A stretch of 44,432 bases of DNA from Burkholderiales bacterium (GCA_016791285.1 JAEUMX010000277.1:1-44432); one strand, 5' to 3'; counted from the first letter of the stretch, positions 18,345 to 27,873 are shown. Program-made: numbers and translations. The notes: generated by a model not told the origin, from the sequence alone.

Positions 18345-19768
18345 AGCACAAGGTCAAACGCATCCACTTCGTGGGCATCGGCGGCGCCGGCATGAGCGGC
18401 ATCGCCGAGGTCCTGCTTAACCTGGGCTACGAGGTGAGCGGATCGGACCTCGCGGACAGCCCCGCCACGCGCCGGTTGAGCGCGATGGGGGCGCAGGTGT
18501 TCCACGGCCATGATGCCGACCACATGAAGCGCGCCGACGTGGTCGTCACGTCGACCGCGGTGCGGTCCGAGAATCCCGAAGTCGGGGCGGCGCGCGCGAA
18601 GCGCATTCCGGTGGTGCCGCGCGCGCTGATGCTGGCGGAGCTGATGCGCCTGAAGCAAGGCATCGCGATCGCCGGCACCCACGGCAAGACCACCACCACG
18701 AGTCTCATCGCGAGCGTGCTGGCGGAGGCGGGCATGGATCCCACCTTCGTCATCGGCGGGCGGCTGGAAGCGGCGGGCAGTCACGCCAAGCTCGGCCAGG
18801 GCGAGTTCATCGTCGCCGAGGCCGACGAATCCGACGCGACGTTCCTGTACCTGCAGCCGGTGCTCGCGGTGGTGACGAACATCGATGCCGATCACATGGA
18901 GACCTACGGCCACGATTTCGCGCGCCTGCGACAGGCGTTCGCCGATTTCATCCAGCGCCTGCCCTTTTACGGCATGGCGGTGCTGTGCGTGGACGATCCG
19001 CAGGTGCGCTCGATCCTGCCCTTCATCACCAAGCCGATCACCAGCTACGGCATGAGCGAGGCGGCGCAGATCCGCGCCGTCGACGTGCGCCACGAGGGCG
19101 GCCGCATGCGCTTTCGGGTGGTGCGGCACGCGGCGCCGGGCGGCGTGCGCGAAGGTCCGGATCTGTCCATCACGCTCAACCTGCCCGGCGTGCACAACGT
19201 GCAGAACGCGCTGGCTGCGATTGCCGTCGGCATGGAGGTGGGGGCGCCCGATGCGGCCATCGTCAAGGCGCTCGCGGAGTTTGGCGGGGTCGGGCGGCGC
19301 TTCGAGCGCTACGGCGACCTGCCGCTGCCGGGCGGCGGCACCTTCGCGCTGATCGACGATTACGGCCACCACCCGGCGGAGATGGCGGCGACGCTGGACG
19401 CGGTGCGCGGCGCGTTCCCCGGGCGGCGGCTCGTGCTCGCGTTCCAGCCCCATCGCTACACGCGCACGCGCGATTGCTTCGAGGATTTCGTGCGCGTGCT
19501 GTCGACCGTCGACGTCGTGCTGCTGACCGAGGTCTACCCGGCCGGCGAGGCGCCGATCGTCGCAGCGGATGCCCGCGCGCTCTCGCGCGCGGTGCGGGTG
19601 CAGGGTCGCACCGAGCCGATCTTCGTCGAACAGGTGGGCGAGCTGCCGTCGGCCATCCTGTCGGTGGCGAAGCCGGACGACGTGGTGCTCGTCATGGGCG
19701 CGGGGTCCATCGGCGGCGTGCCGGCGAAGCTCGCGGCCGAGCAGGGCGGCAGGGGCGGACGGGAATGA
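18341..19768 (+). CDS. murC: UDP-N-acetylmuramate:L-alanine ligase
   Basis: A 475-residue first Mur ligase of the stem-peptide pathway. The N-terminal nucleotide-binding loop is [15 protein letters not shown], the ATP loop GTHGKTTTT begins at about residue 112, and EADESDATF and DDYGHHPAE are the conserved central and C-terminal motifs. GTG start overlaps the murG stop (GTGA), and the stop overlaps the murB ATG (ATGA). Confidence 0.97.
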   Translation: MKHKVKRIHFVGIGGAGMSGIAEVLLNLGYEVSGSDLADSPATRRLSAMGAQVFHGHDADHMKRADVVVTSTAVRSENPEVGAARAKRIPVVPRALMLAELMRLKQGIAIAGTHGKTTTTSLIASVLAEAGMDPTFVIGGRLEAAGSHAKLGQGEFIVAEADESDATFLYLQPVLAVVTNIDADHMETYGHDFARLRQAFADFIQRLPFYGMAVLCVDDPQVRSILPFITKPITSYGMSEAAQIRAVDVRHEGGRMRFRVVRHAAPGGVREGPDLSITLNLPGVHNVQNALAAIAVGMEVGAPDAAIVKALAEFGGVGRRFERYGDLPLPGGGTFALIDDYGHHPAEMAATLDAVRGAFPGRRLVLAFQPHRYTRTRDCFEDFVRVLSTVDVVLLTEVYPAGEAPIVAADARALSRAVRVQGRTEPIFVEQVGELPSAILSVAKPDDVVLVMGAGSIGGVPAKLAAEQGGRGGRE

Positions 19769-20694
19769 ACATGGTCGAGCCGATCGCGATTCTCGCCGGC
19801 GCTCTGCGCGGGCAACTGCTGCGCGACGAACCGATGAGCCGGCACACGAGCTGGCGCGTCGGCGGCCCGGCGGATCGTGCCTACCTCCCGGCCGATCTCG
19901 AGGATCTGCGGGTGTTCCTCGCAGGTCTGCCGCCGGCCGAACCGGTGTTCATGGTCGGCCTCGGGAGCAACCTCCTCGTGCGTGACGGCGGCATTCGCGG
20001 CACGGTGGTGTTCATGCACCAGGGACTGAAGGCGCTGCGTCTGGACGAAGGTCGGGACGGTCGGCCGCTCATCTACGCCGAGGCGGGGGTGGCGAGCCCG
20101 AAGGTGGCTCGCTTTGCCGCGAACCACGGTTTCGAGGGTGCCGAGTTCCTCGCCGGAATCCCCGGCACGGTCGGCGGCGCGCTGGCGATGAACGCCGGGT
20201 GCTATGGCGGCGAGACCTGGAACGTGGTGGACCGCGTGCTCACGCTCGATCGCGGCGCTCGCGTGCGCGAGCGGCAGGCGAGCGATTACGAGATCGGCTA
20301 TCGCCATTGCCGGCGCCGCGGTAACGGCCACGACGAATGGTTCGCGGCGGCATGGCTGCGGTTCGCGCCGGGCGATGGCGAGACGGCGAGACGGCGCGTG
20401 CGCGAACTGCTCACGCGGCGCATCGCGAGCCAACCGCTGAACCAGCCGAACGCGGGTTCGGTGTTCCGCAACCCGCCCGGCGATCACGCGGCGCGGCTGA
20501 TCGAAGCGTGCGGGCTCAAAGGCTACACGGTGGGCGGTGCGCAGGTCTCGACCAAGCACGCGAACTTCATCGTGAACCTGGGCAACGCGGCGGCAGCGGA
20601 CGTGGAGAGCGTGATCGCGCGCGTGCAGGAGACGGTGGAACGCGCCACCGGGATCGCGCTGGTGCGGGAAGTATGGATTGTCGGCGAGGCGTAA
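19765..20694 (+). CDS. murB: UDP-N-acetylenolpyruvoylglucosamine reductase
   Basis: A 309-residue FAD enzyme that reduces enolpyruvyl-UDP-GlcNAc to UDP-MurNAc. Seen are [25 protein letters not shown] (FAD/phosphate binding), [22 protein letters not shown] and [10 protein letters not shown] with the expected proton-donor serine. Start overlaps the murC stop. Gap to ddl is 6 bp. Its shorter lid region fits type II MurB; the assignment to the family is secure. Confidence 0.96.
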   Translation: MNMVEPIAILAGALRGQLLRDEPMSRHTSWRVGGPADRAYLPADLEDLRVFLAGLPPAEPVFMVGLGSNLLVRDGGIRGTVVFMHQGLKALRLDEGRDGRPLIYAEAGVASPKVARFAANHGFEGAEFLAGIPGTVGGALAMNAGCYGGETWNVVDRVLTLDRGARVRERQASDYEIGYRHCRRRGNGHDEWFAAAWLRFAPGDGETARRRVRELLTRRIASQPLNQPNAGSVFRNPPGDHAARLIEACGLKGYTVGGAQVSTKHANFIVNLGNAAAADVESVIARVQETVERATGIALVREVWIVGEA

Positions 20695-20700
20695 CGACAC

Positions 20701-21612
20701 ATGGACGTGAAGCAATTCGGGAAGGTGGTGGTGCTCTTCGGCGGGCGTTCCGCCGAGCGCGAGGTATCGCTCAAGAGCGGGTCGCGCGTGCTCGAGGCGC
20801 TCAAGTCGCGGGGCGTCGACGCGCACGAGTTCGACCCGCGGGATCAGGGTCTGCCGGAACTCATCGCCGGCGGCTTCGATCGCGCGTTCATCGTGCTGCA
20901 CGGCCGCTTCGGCGAGGACGGCACGATCCAGGGCGTCCTCGAGTGGCTGGGCATCCCCTACACCGGGAGCGGCGTGCTCGCGAGCGCCATCGCGATGGAC
21001 AAGCTGCGCACGAAACTGCTGTGGGAGGCATCGGGCATCCCGACCCCGCGCTGGGTGCGCCTGGAAGCGGCGACCGACTTCGCGGCGGCGGCGCGGACGC
21101 TGGGGCTGCCGATCATGGTGAAGCCGGTGTGCGAAGGATCGAGCATCGGCATGAGCAAGGTGACGCGCGCGGAGGATCTGGCGCGCGCCTACGAGCACGC
21201 CGCGCAGTACGACGAAGTCATCATCGGCGAGCAGTTCATCGAGGGCACGGAGCTCACCGCCGCGGTCCTCGGCAGCACGCCGCTGCCGCTCATCCGGCTC
21301 GAGACGCCGCGCACGTTCTATGACTACGAGGCGAAGTATCTGGTCGACTCGACGCGCTACATCCTGCCGTCGGGGCTGCCCGAGGCGCAGGAGAACGACC
21401 TCCAGCAACTCGTGTTGAAGGCGTTCGCGGCACCCGGCTGCCGTGGCTGCGGGCGCGTCGACCTGATGCTGGATCGCGCCGGGAATCCGTTCTTCCTCGA
21501 AGTCAACACGATCCCGGGCATGACCGACCACTCGCTGGTACCGATGGCCGCGCGCGCCGCGGGGTACAGCTTCGAGGACCTGGTGCTGGCGATCCTGGAG
21601 CAGGCGCGATGA
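20701..21612 (+). CDS. ddl: D-alanine:D-alanine ligase
   Basis: A 303-residue ATP-grasp ligase making the D-Ala-D-Ala dipeptide used by MurF. It has [17 protein letters not shown] at the N-terminus, [27 protein letters not shown], the ATP-grasp region [15 protein letters not shown], and the metal/substrate segment [15 protein letters not shown] at the C-terminus. Length is typical for DdlB (about 306). Confidence 0.97.
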   Translation: MDVKQFGKVVVLFGGRSAEREVSLKSGSRVLEALKSRGVDAHEFDPRDQGLPELIAGGFDRAFIVLHGRFGEDGTIQGVLEWLGIPYTGSGVLASAIAMDKLRTKLLWEASGIPTPRWVRLEAATDFAAAARTLGLPIMVKPVCEGSSIGMSKVTRAEDLARAYEHAAQYDEVIIGEQFIEGTELTAAVLGSTPLPLIRLETPRTFYDYEAKYLVDSTRYILPSGLPEAQENDLQQLVLKAFAAPGCRGCGRVDLMLDRAGNPFFLEVNTIPGMTDHSLVPMAARAAGYSFEDLVLAILEQAR

Positions 21613-21645
21613 GCCGGGCATCCCGCGCGCGCGGAGGCGATACCG

Positions 21646-22374
21646 ATGTGGCATGACGCGCGCCTCCTGAACCGCGTCGCGAATCTGCTGTTCGCCGCGG
21701 CGGTGACCGCCGTGCTCGCGGTCATCGCCCTGCACGTCGCGCGCCTGCCCGAATTCGCGGTGCGCGAGGTCGAGGTGGCGGGGCAGCTCGAACACGTGAC
21801 CGCGGAACAGCTCGCGGCGGTGGCGCGGCATGCGGTGCGCGGCACGTTCTTCACGCTCGATCTCGAAGGCGCGCGCCGGCAGTTCGAGAAGCTGCCGTGG
21901 GTGCGGCGGGTGGAAGTGCGCCGGCGCTGGCCGGCCCGTCTCGAACTCGAGGTCGAGGAGCACGTCGCACTCGCGCGCTGGGGCGACACGGCGCTCGTGA
22001 ACACGCACGGCGAGGTGTTCCAGGCGGCGACCGACGACGAGACGCTGCCGACCTTTGCCGGACCATCCGATCAGGCCGACGAGATGGCGCGCAGGTATCA
22101 CCAGTTCACGGCGCGGCTTGCGCCGCTCGAGCGCCGCATCGCACACCTCACGCTGTCGGCGCGTGCGGCGTGGCAGTTGAAGCTCGACGACGGGCTCACG
22201 CTCGAACTGGGGCGGTCGGACATGGACGCGCGGCTCGCGCGCTTCGTGATGGTTTACGACCGCACCATCGGGCGCCTGCCGCCCGCCGTCGTGCACGTCG
22301 ACCTGCGTTACGGCAACGGCTTCGCGATCCGCATGCCGGAAGCGCGCGGTCGCGACGGGAAATCGAAAAGCTAG
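21646..22374 (+). CDS. ftsQ: Cell division protein FtsQ
   Basis: A 242-residue bitopic protein: short cytoplasmic tail, transmembrane helix at about residues 14-34, a POTRA domain starting at FAVREVEVAG, and the FtsQ beta domain containing LPWVRRVEVRRRWPARLELEVEEH. It recruits FtsL and FtsB to the septum. The ATG is preceded by GGAGG at about 9 bases. A 14-bp gap separates it from ftsA. Confidence 0.95.
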   Translation: MWHDARLLNRVANLLFAAAVTAVLAVIALHVARLPEFAVREVEVAGQLEHVTAEQLAAVARHAVRGTFFTLDLEGARRQFEKLPWVRRVEVRRRWPARLELEVEEHVALARWGDTALVNTHGEVFQAATDDETLPTFAGPSDQADEMARRYHQFTARLAPLERRIAHLTLSARAAWQLKLDDGLTLELGRSDMDARLARFVMVYDRTIGRLPPAVVHVDLRYGNGFAIRMPEARGRDGKSKS

Positions 22375-22388
22375 CAAACGGGCAGTCC

Positions 22389-23627
22389 ATGACCAAGGCA
22401 AGGGAAGGGAAGAACCTCATCGTCGGTCTCGACATCGGCACCGCGAAGATCGCGGCCATCGTGGGCGAGATCACGCCGGACGGGTATCTCGAGATCATCG
22501 GCATGGGCAGCCATGCCTCGCGCGGTCTCAAGAAGGGTGTGGTGGTGAACATCGACTCCACCGTGGGCGCCATCCAGCGCGCGCTGGAAGAGGCGGAGCT
22601 GATGGCCGACTGCAAGATCCGCGACGTCTACACCGGGATCGCGGGCAGCCACATCAAGGGCTTCAACTCGCACGGCATGGTGGCGATCAAGGACAAGGAG
22701 GTCACGCAGATGGACGTGGATCGGGTGATCGAAACCGCGAAGGCGGTCTCGATCCCGACCGACCAGCAGATCCTCCACATCCTGAATCAGGAATTCATCA
22801 TCGACGGCCAGGAGGACGTGCGCGAGCCGCTCGGCATGAGCGGGGTGCGCCTCGAGGTCAAGGTGCACATCGTGACCGGTGCCGTGTCCGCCGCGCAGAA
22901 CATCATGAAATGCGTGCGGCGGTGCGGGCTCGAGGTGCGCGATCTCATCCTGCAGCCGCTCGCGTCGGCAACCGCCGTGCTGTCCGAGGACGAGAAGGAT
23001 CTGGGCGTGTGCCTGGTGGACATCGGGGGCGGCACTACCGATGTCGCGGTGTTCTCGGAGGGCGCGATCCGGCACACCGCCGTGATCCCGATCGCGGGCG
23101 ACCAGATCACGAACGACATCGCGATGGCGCTGCGCACCCCGACCAAGGACGCCGAGGACCTGAAGCGCGCCTACGGCTGCGCGCTGCGCCAGCTCGCCGA
23201 TGCGCAGCAGATGATCGAGGTCCCGGGCGTGGGCGAGCGCGGGCCGCGGCAGATGTCGCGTCAGACCCTGGCGGAAGTCATCGAGCCGCGGGTCGAGGAA
23301 CTCTACTCGCTGGTGCAGGCGGAATTGCGCCGCAGCGGCTTCGAGGACCTGCTGTCGTCGGGAGTGGTGATCACCGGCGGCTGCAGTCTGATGCAGGGCA
23401 TGGTGGAGCTTGGGGAAGAAGTTTTCCACATGCCGGTGCGTTTGGGCATTCCCGACTACAAGGGCGGACTCGCGGAGGTGGTACGCAACCCCCGCTTCTC
23501 CACCGGCGTCGGTCTGCTCCTCATCGGCATGCAACAACAGCAGCGGCGGGAGCTCGTGAAGCTGCAGTCGGGATCGTTCCAGTCGGTCCTGGGAAGAATG
23601 AAGAACTGGTTCCAGGGAAATTTCTGA
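22389..23627 (+). CDS. ftsA: Cell division protein FtsA
   Basis: A 412-residue actin-like ATPase that tethers FtsZ to the membrane. Phosphate-1 loop: VGLDIGTAKI near residue 12; phosphate-2: VDIGGGTTDVAV; adenosine region: VVITGGCSLMQG. The C-terminus GRMKNWFQGNF is the amphipathic membrane-targeting helix of the family. The SHS2-type 1C domain follows the first motif. It is followed by ftsZ, as in almost all proteobacteria. Confidence 0.97.
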   Translation: MTKAREGKNLIVGLDIGTAKIAAIVGEITPDGYLEIIGMGSHASRGLKKGVVVNIDSTVGAIQRALEEAELMADCKIRDVYTGIAGSHIKGFNSHGMVAIKDKEVTQMDVDRVIETAKAVSIPTDQQILHILNQEFIIDGQEDVREPLGMSGVRLEVKVHIVTGAVSAAQNIMKCVRRCGLEVRDLILQPLASATAVLSEDEKDLGVCLVDIGGGTTDVAVFSEGAIRHTAVIPIAGDQITNDIAMALRTPTKDAEDLKRAYGCALRQLADAQQMIEVPGVGERGPRQMSRQTLAEVIEPRVEELYSLVQAELRRSGFEDLLSSGVVITGGCSLMQGMVELGEEVFHMPVRLGIPDYKGGLAEVVRNPRFSTGVGLLLIGMQQQQRRELVKLQSGSFQSVLGRMKNWFQGNF

Positions 23628-23747
23628 AATCGTGGCGATGGGTCGGTCAAGGAGAGGAGGCACATGCAAAGGGCGGAACTAGGGTCGCACATCGGGGCGG
23701 CGACGGAATCGGGTGGTTTCATCGGCAACGGAGAGGAGGCTATGGAC

Positions 23748-24908
23748 ATGTTCGAGATCGTGGATGGGGCGCCGCAGGATGCGGTGATCAAGGTAGTAGG
23801 GGTGGGAGGCTGCGGGGGCAATGCGGTCGACCACATGATCGGCCGCGGCGTGCAGGGCGTCGAGTTCATCGTCGCCAACACCGACTCGCAGGCATTGAAG
23901 CGCAGCCTGGCGCAAACGCAGATCCAGCTCGGCGCATCGATCACCAAGGGACTCGGCGCGGGCGCGAATCCCGACATCGGCAAGCAGTCGGCGATCGAGG
24001 ATCGCGACCGTATCGCCGAGCTGATCGACGGCGCCGACATGCTGTTTCTTACCGCGGGCATGGGCGGTGGCACCGGCACCGGCGCCGCGCCGGTGGTGGC
24101 GGAGGTCGCGAAGGAGCTTGGCATCCTTACCGTGGCAGTGGTGACGAAGCCCTTCGCCTTCGAAGGCCGGCGGCAGAGGATCGCGCTGCAGGGCCTGACC
24201 GATCTTTCCGAGCACGTCGACTCGCTCATCGTCATTCCGAACGACAAGCTGATGCAGGTGCTGGGCGACGATATCAGCCTGCTCGACGCCTACGCCAAGG
24301 CGAACGAGGTGCTGCACGGCGCGGTCGCCGGCATCGCGGAGGTCATCAGCTGCCCGGGTCTGGTCAACGTGGACTTCGCCGACGTGAAGACGGTCATGTC
24401 CGAGATGGGCATGGCGATGATGGGTTCGGCGCGTTCGTCCGGTGCCGGTCGCGCGCGGCTTGCCGCCGAGCAGGCGGTAGCGAGTCCGCTCCTGGAGGAC
24501 GTGAACCTGTCGGGGGCGCGCGGGGTGCTGGTGAACATTACCGCGAGCGCGGCGCTCAAGATGAAGGAGGTGCACGAGGTGATGCACACCATCCGCGGCT
24601 TCACGGCGGACGACGCCACGGTCATCGTCGGTACCGTGATCGACGAAGGCCTCGGGGACGACCTGCGGGTGACCATGGTCGCGACCGGGCTGGGCTCGCC
24701 GGTCGCGCGCAAGGACGGCAAGCAGCAGGTGACACTGGTGGTCAAGAACGGCACCGACGCCCTGCCGACCGAGCTCGTGAATTATGCGGACCTCGAGCAG
24801 CCGGCGGTCATGCGCCGCCGCAATCGCGACGCCACCTTGGAGGCGATGAAGCAGTCGGGCGTGGATCTGCTCGACATTCCGGCCTTCCTGCGCAAGCAGG
24901 CGGACTAG
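23748..24908 (+). CDS. ftsZ: Cell division GTPase FtsZ
   Basis: A 386-residue tubulin homologue forming the Z ring. The GTP signature GGGTGTG lies in FLTAGMGGGTGTGAAP, the T7 loop in NVDFADVKTVM, and the conserved C-terminal peptide for FtsA/ZipA binding is LDIPAFLRKQ at the very end. I start it at ATG 23748 because GAGGAGG ends 8 bases before it and most FtsZ proteins begin MFE. The same frame is open back to an ATG at 23664 that also has a strong Shine-Dalgarno; that would give 414 residues. ATG 23742 is a third option. Confidence 0.95.
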   Translation: MFEIVDGAPQDAVIKVVGVGGCGGNAVDHMIGRGVQGVEFIVANTDSQALKRSLAQTQIQLGASITKGLGAGANPDIGKQSAIEDRDRIAELIDGADMLFLTAGMGGGTGTGAAPVVAEVAKELGILTVAVVTKPFAFEGRRQRIALQGLTDLSEHVDSLIVIPNDKLMQVLGDDISLLDAYAKANEVLHGAVAGIAEVISCPGLVNVDFADVKTVMSEMGMAMMGSARSSGAGRARLAAEQAVASPLLEDVNLSGARGVLVNITASAALKMKEVHEVMHTIRGFTADDATVIVGTVIDEGLGDDLRVTMVATGLGSPVARKDGKQQVTLVVKNGTDALPTELVNYADLEQPAVMRRRNRDATLEAMKQSGVDLLDIPAFLRKQAD

Positions 24909-24918
24909 AGCGGGGCCG

Positions 24919-24945
24919 GCGGCGGGAGCGACGAACTCCCGCCGC
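24919..24945 (+). terminator. Stem-loop between ftsZ and lpxC, possible terminator
   Basis: GCGGCGGGAG (24919-24928) and CTCCCGCCGC (24936-24945) form a perfect 10-bp stem with a 7-nt loop, 11 bp after the ftsZ stop. There is no T-run after it, so termination may be partial or the structure may protect the dcw mRNA 3' end. It overlaps the putative -35 of the lpxC promoter. Confidence 0.5.
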
Positions 24946-24956
24946 TGCGGTATAAT
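24928..24956 (+). promoter_or_regulatory. Promoter of lpxC
   Basis: A perfect -10 TATAAT is at 24951-24956. A weak -35 (GCGACG, 24928-24933) is 17 bp upstream. Transcription would start near 24963, leaving a leader of about 29 bases before the lpxC ATG, in which no clear Shine-Dalgarno is seen. Confidence 0.6.
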
Positions 24957-24991
24957 GCAAACCTTTCTTAAAAACGGGGCACGTCCCACCG

Positions 24992-25906
24992 ATGATCAGA
25001 CAGCGCACACTCCAGCACGAAGTCACGGCCACCGGCGTCGGTCTCCATACCGGCGAGAAGGTGAGGCTCGTGCTCGGGCCGGCGGCGCCGGGGTCGGGCA
25101 TCGTGTTTCGGCGGGTCGATCTGCGTCCGGTCGTCGAGATCGAGGCCACCCCCTACGCGGTCGGTGATACGCGGCTCTCCTCGTGTCTCGTCAAGGACGG
25201 GGTGCGGGTGTCGACGGTGGAACACCTGATGTCGGCGCTCGCCGGGCTCGGGGTGGACAACGTGCGGGTCGATGTGAGCGGCCCCGAGATTCCAATCATG
25301 GATGGCAGCAGCGCGCCCTTCGTTTATCTGGTCCAGTCGGCGGGGATCGAGGCGCAGCCGGCGGCGAAGCGCTTCGTGCGCGTGCTGCGGCCGGTGGAAG
25401 TACGCCAGGACGACAAGTTCGTGCGCTTCGATCCGTTCGAGGGGTATCGCCTCGACTTCAGCATCGACTTCAACCATCCGGCGTTCGATTCCGCCGGCAA
25501 TCACGTCGTGATCGATTTCGCTGCCAGCTCGTACGTGAAGGAGGTGAGCCGCGCGCGCACGTTCGGCTTCATGTCCGACGTCGAGATGATGCGCTCGCAG
25601 GGACTCGCGCTCGGGGGCAGTCTTAACAACGCGATCGTGATGGACGAGTACCGCATCCTGAATGCGGACGGTCTGCGCTACGCAAACGAGTTCGTGAAGC
25701 ACAAGATCCTGGACGCCATCGGTGACCTGTATCTGCTCGGCTACCCGGTCATGGGCGCCTATACGGCGTACAAGTCGGGTCACGCGCTGAACAATGCGCT
25801 CCTGCGCAAGCTGCTGGAAGACAAGGACGCCTGGGAGCTCGTGACCTTCGAGGAAGCGGCCGTGGCACCGCAAGCGCTGCAGCAGCAGTTCCAGCTCGCC
25901 GCCTGA
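24992..25906 (+). CDS. lpxC: UDP-3-O-acyl-N-acetylglucosamine deacetylase
   Basis: A 304-residue zinc enzyme for the committed step of lipid A synthesis. The N-terminus [20 protein letters not shown] is typical; zinc ligands are in [11 protein letters not shown] and in [15 protein letters not shown] (His and Asp), with the catalytic His in the last block [11 protein letters not shown]. It has its own TATAAT promoter behind the ftsZ hairpin, so it can be regulated apart from the dcw operon. Confidence 0.97.
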   Translation: MIRQRTLQHEVTATGVGLHTGEKVRLVLGPAAPGSGIVFRRVDLRPVVEIEATPYAVGDTRLSSCLVKDGVRVSTVEHLMSALAGLGVDNVRVDVSGPEIPIMDGSSAPFVYLVQSAGIEAQPAAKRFVRVLRPVEVRQDDKFVRFDPFEGYRLDFSIDFNHPAFDSAGNHVVIDFAASSYVKEVSRARTFGFMSDVEMMRSQGLALGGSLNNAIVMDEYRILNADGLRYANEFVKHKILDAIGDLYLLGYPVMGAYTAYKSGHALNNALLRKLLEDKDAWELVTFEEAAVAPQALQQQFQLAA

Positions 25907-25962
25907 ACCGTACCGTCTCCCGCTGACGGCGCTGCGCGCGCCGCGCCCATCGAGCAAGCGCC

Positions 25963-26151
25963 ATGGTGGTCCTGCGCTTCATTGCCGTGATCGGGCTTGC
26001 GATCATCGGTGTGGCGGTAGTGGCCTACTTCGTCACCTGGGACCGAAGGTGGCTGCGCTTTGCCTGGCAGATCTTCAAGTTCGGCGCCGTGTTGGCGGCC
26101 GCAGTCGGGCTGCTGATGCTGGGTGAGCGGCTGCTACTCCCCGTTCTCTGA
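25963..26151 (+). CDS. Small two-helix membrane protein of unknown function
   Basis: A 62-residue protein with two hydrophobic segments at about residues 4-25 and 38-58, joined by a basic/aromatic loop TWDRRWLRFAWQIFKFG. I recognise no named family. It follows lpxC by 56 bp in the same direction and its last 18 bp overlap the convergent dciA. A weak purine stretch (GAGCAAGCG) lies before the ATG. Hydrophobicity and position make it plausible. Confidence 0.6.
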   Translation: MVVLRFIAVIGLAIIGVAVVAYFVTWDRRWLRFAWQIFKFGAVLAAAVGLLMLGERLLLPVL

Positions 26152-26577
26152 TCGGTTCGCCGCGTGTGCGGCGAACCTCGCCAGCGCCGTCCCGAGCGGC
26201 GAGGCCGGCAGTGCATCCGCCAGTTCCTGCAGTGCCTCGGCGCCTCGTTCTCCGATCCTCGGCAGCGCTCGCCGCGTGCGGCTGGTTTCGCCCGCGCCGA
26301 TTCGCACCACCACCCGGACCGCGGAACATTCCGGCGCGAGGCCGCCGAGCCTGGCACGCACCATCGGCGCGAGCTGCCGCAACTTGGCGGCGACCACGCC
26401 GCCATCGGCCCACAGGTACAGCGTGTCGCCGGCCACATGATCGACCCCGCTCGCCTGCGCGAGCGGGCGCGGCACTGCGCGGCGGTAGGCACGATCGAGC
26501 TCGGCGAGTCGCTGCGCCTCGGCTGTCAGGCGACGCAGGACGTCACCGGCGCCAAGGTAATCGCGGATTTTTCGCAT
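26134..26577 (-). CDS. dciA: DUF721 protein, DciA-like helicase loader
   Basis: A 147-residue DUF721 protein. In bacteria without DnaC/DnaI, DciA helps load the replicative helicase DnaB. The N-terminal half has the DUF721 pattern: two helices with LAELDRAYRRAVPRPLA, then HVAGDTLYLWADGGVVAAKLRQLAPMVRARL. The C-terminal tail is presumably flexible. It converges with the 62-residue gene. The IS insertion lies only 43 bp upstream of its start, separating it from the sequence that may have held its original promoter. Confidence 0.75.
   Translation of the reverse strand: MRKIRDYLGAGDVLRRLTAEAQRLAELDRAYRRAVPRPLAQASGVDHVAGDTLYLWADGGVVAAKLRQLAPMVRARLGGLAPECSAVRVVVRIGAGETSRTRRALPRIGERGAEALQELADALPASPLGTALARFAAHAANRSENGE
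26154..26177. other. Perfect 10-bp hairpin at a convergent gene junction
   Basis: GGTTCGCCGC (26154-26163) and GCGGCGAACC (26168-26177) form a 10-bp stem with a GTGT loop, directly after the stop of the 62-residue gene and inside the 3' end of dciA. There is no T-run on either strand. It could limit read-through from both sides. Confidence 0.5.
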
Positions 26578-26603
26578 CGGTCATGTTTTGTCGTCGTCCT
26601 CGG

Positions 26604-26619
26604 GGTGCCAGGGAAGCAG
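26604..26619 (+). repeat. Target-site duplication, left copy (16 bp)
   Basis: GGTGCCAGGGAAGCAG immediately flanks the left IS end and is repeated exactly at 27956-27971 next to the right end. Identical copies mean the insertion is either recent or under little decay. Confidence 0.93.
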
Positions 26620-26670
26620 TGTTAGTAACTTGTCAAGATGTCCGGTATTGGTAACACGACATATGTCCGG
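26620..26670 (+). repeat. Left IS terminus: outer inverted repeat plus inner copy
   Basis: The outer module (26620-26645) begins TGTTAGTAAC and ends ATGTCCGG. The inner module (26646-26670) repeats the plan, with GGTAACAC and ATGTCCGG. Both face inwards. Confidence 0.85.
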
Positions 26671-26694
26671 TTTGATCGAGGCTGCGGGACGAGC

Positions 26695-27873
26695 TCAGGC
26701 AGCCTTTTTCGTCGTCGGTAACTTCAGTTCCTTGCCACTGGCGTCGTAGCGCGCTAGGCAGCGCGGTCCGTGAAAGACAGCAAGCTGGCCGTTCAGGTAT
26801 TCGTGGACCCGCACCTTCGCCTTGACGTAATGGCAGCGATGCCGATCGGCAGGAATCTGCAACAGCTTGTTCTGGTAGGCCACACAGTTATCGGGACGTA
26901 CGACCCGCTCCTCTTGCAAGCACAGGATGTCGTGCAAGTTCGTTCCCGCCCACGGCACGAAGGCCGAGCCATGCTCGGCGGCCGGCACCGCGAACTCGCG
27001 GTTGTAGGCGCGCAGGTAGGTGCGTTGCAGAAAGCGGTTGGCCTGCGCCAGTGTGGTGATGCCCGCGGCCTGCAGCTCCTTCGGTAAGCGATCCTGGAGC
27101 GTGCGGAAGGCGCGCTCGGAGCGTCCCCGTGCTTGCGGCGAGTAAGCAGCGATCATCTCGATGCCCAGCTGCGCCAGCGCCCGTCCGAACTGGGTGAGGT
27201 TGGCTTTGTCGACCTTGCCGCCGGCTTTGTCGGTATGCCAGTAGTGGCTGGCGCGATCGGTGTACAGGCTATTGAACAGCCCATGCTGGACAATGATCTC
27301 GCCCACGCCCAGAAAGCTGCTCAGCGTGCCTTCCTCCTCGACCAGGAAAGCGGAATAGATCTCGCCGGTGGCGTCATCGAGGGTGACGATCAGATCGTGC
27401 TGCTGTCGCGCGAGCCACTCATGACGTGAGCCGTCCTGATGCAGCAGCATGCCTACCAACGGCTTGCGCTCGCGTCGTCGCCGGTGTGCTCCACGCTTCT
27501 TCGCCTTGACCACCACTGCCTGCCGTTGCAGCGCCAGGCGCACAAAGTTGTACGAGCGCGCGCCGTCCTGTTCCCGGTACTTGGTGTAGAAGTGCTTCAC
27601 CGTCCAGCCCGCATAACGCGCACGGTACTGCGCCACCAGCGCCATCACCTCATCGACCGGGGCGCGCCGATGCGACACCTGACCGATGCGCTGATCGATC
27701 AAACCGTCCAACCCGTCGGCCTCGTAGCGCCGACATTGCCGCCGAAACTGCCGTTCACACACCCCCAGCAACGCCGCTGCCTCGAGCTGCGTGAGCCGCC
27801 TCTCCGTCCACCGTTCATAGATCTCCTCAAACCGCATCATCCTGATCCCCTGTAACACGCTCGCCCGCTTCAA
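26695..27873 (-). CDS. IS transposase with DDE integrase-type catalytic domain
   Basis: A 392-residue transposase. The N-terminus carries a helix-turn-helix (LTQLEAAALLGVCERQFRRQCRRYEADG, about residues 27-55), then an rve-like catalytic core with the likely first Asp in LHQDGSRHEW or LIVTLDDATGEIY, a second Asp in SLYTDRASHYW, and the Glu in SPQARGRSERAFRTLQDRLP. The C-terminal domain is basic. The sequence resembles ISNCY/IS1202-group transposases. I use the TTG at 27873 because AAGGGAGGTG ends only a few bases upstream. The gene is uninterrupted, so the element may still be active. Confidence 0.9.
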   Translation of the reverse strand: MKRASVLQGIRMMRFEEIYERWTERRLTQLEAAALLGVCERQFRRQCRRYEADGLDGLIDQRIGQVSHRRAPVDEVMALVAQYRARYAGWTVKHFYTKYREQDGARSYNFVRLALQRQAVVVKAKKRGAHRRRRERKPLVGMLLHQDGSRHEWLARQQHDLIVTLDDATGEIYSAFLVEEEGTLSSFLGVGEIIVQHGLFNSLYTDRASHYWHTDKAGGKVDKANLTQFGRALAQLGIEMIAAYSPQARGRSERAFRTLQDRLPKELQAAGITTLAQANRFLQRTYLRAYNREFAVPAAEHGSAFVPWAGTNLHDILCLQEERVVRPDNCVAYQNKLLQIPADRHRCHYVKAKVRVHEYLNGQLAVFHGPRCLARYDASGKELKLPTTKKAA

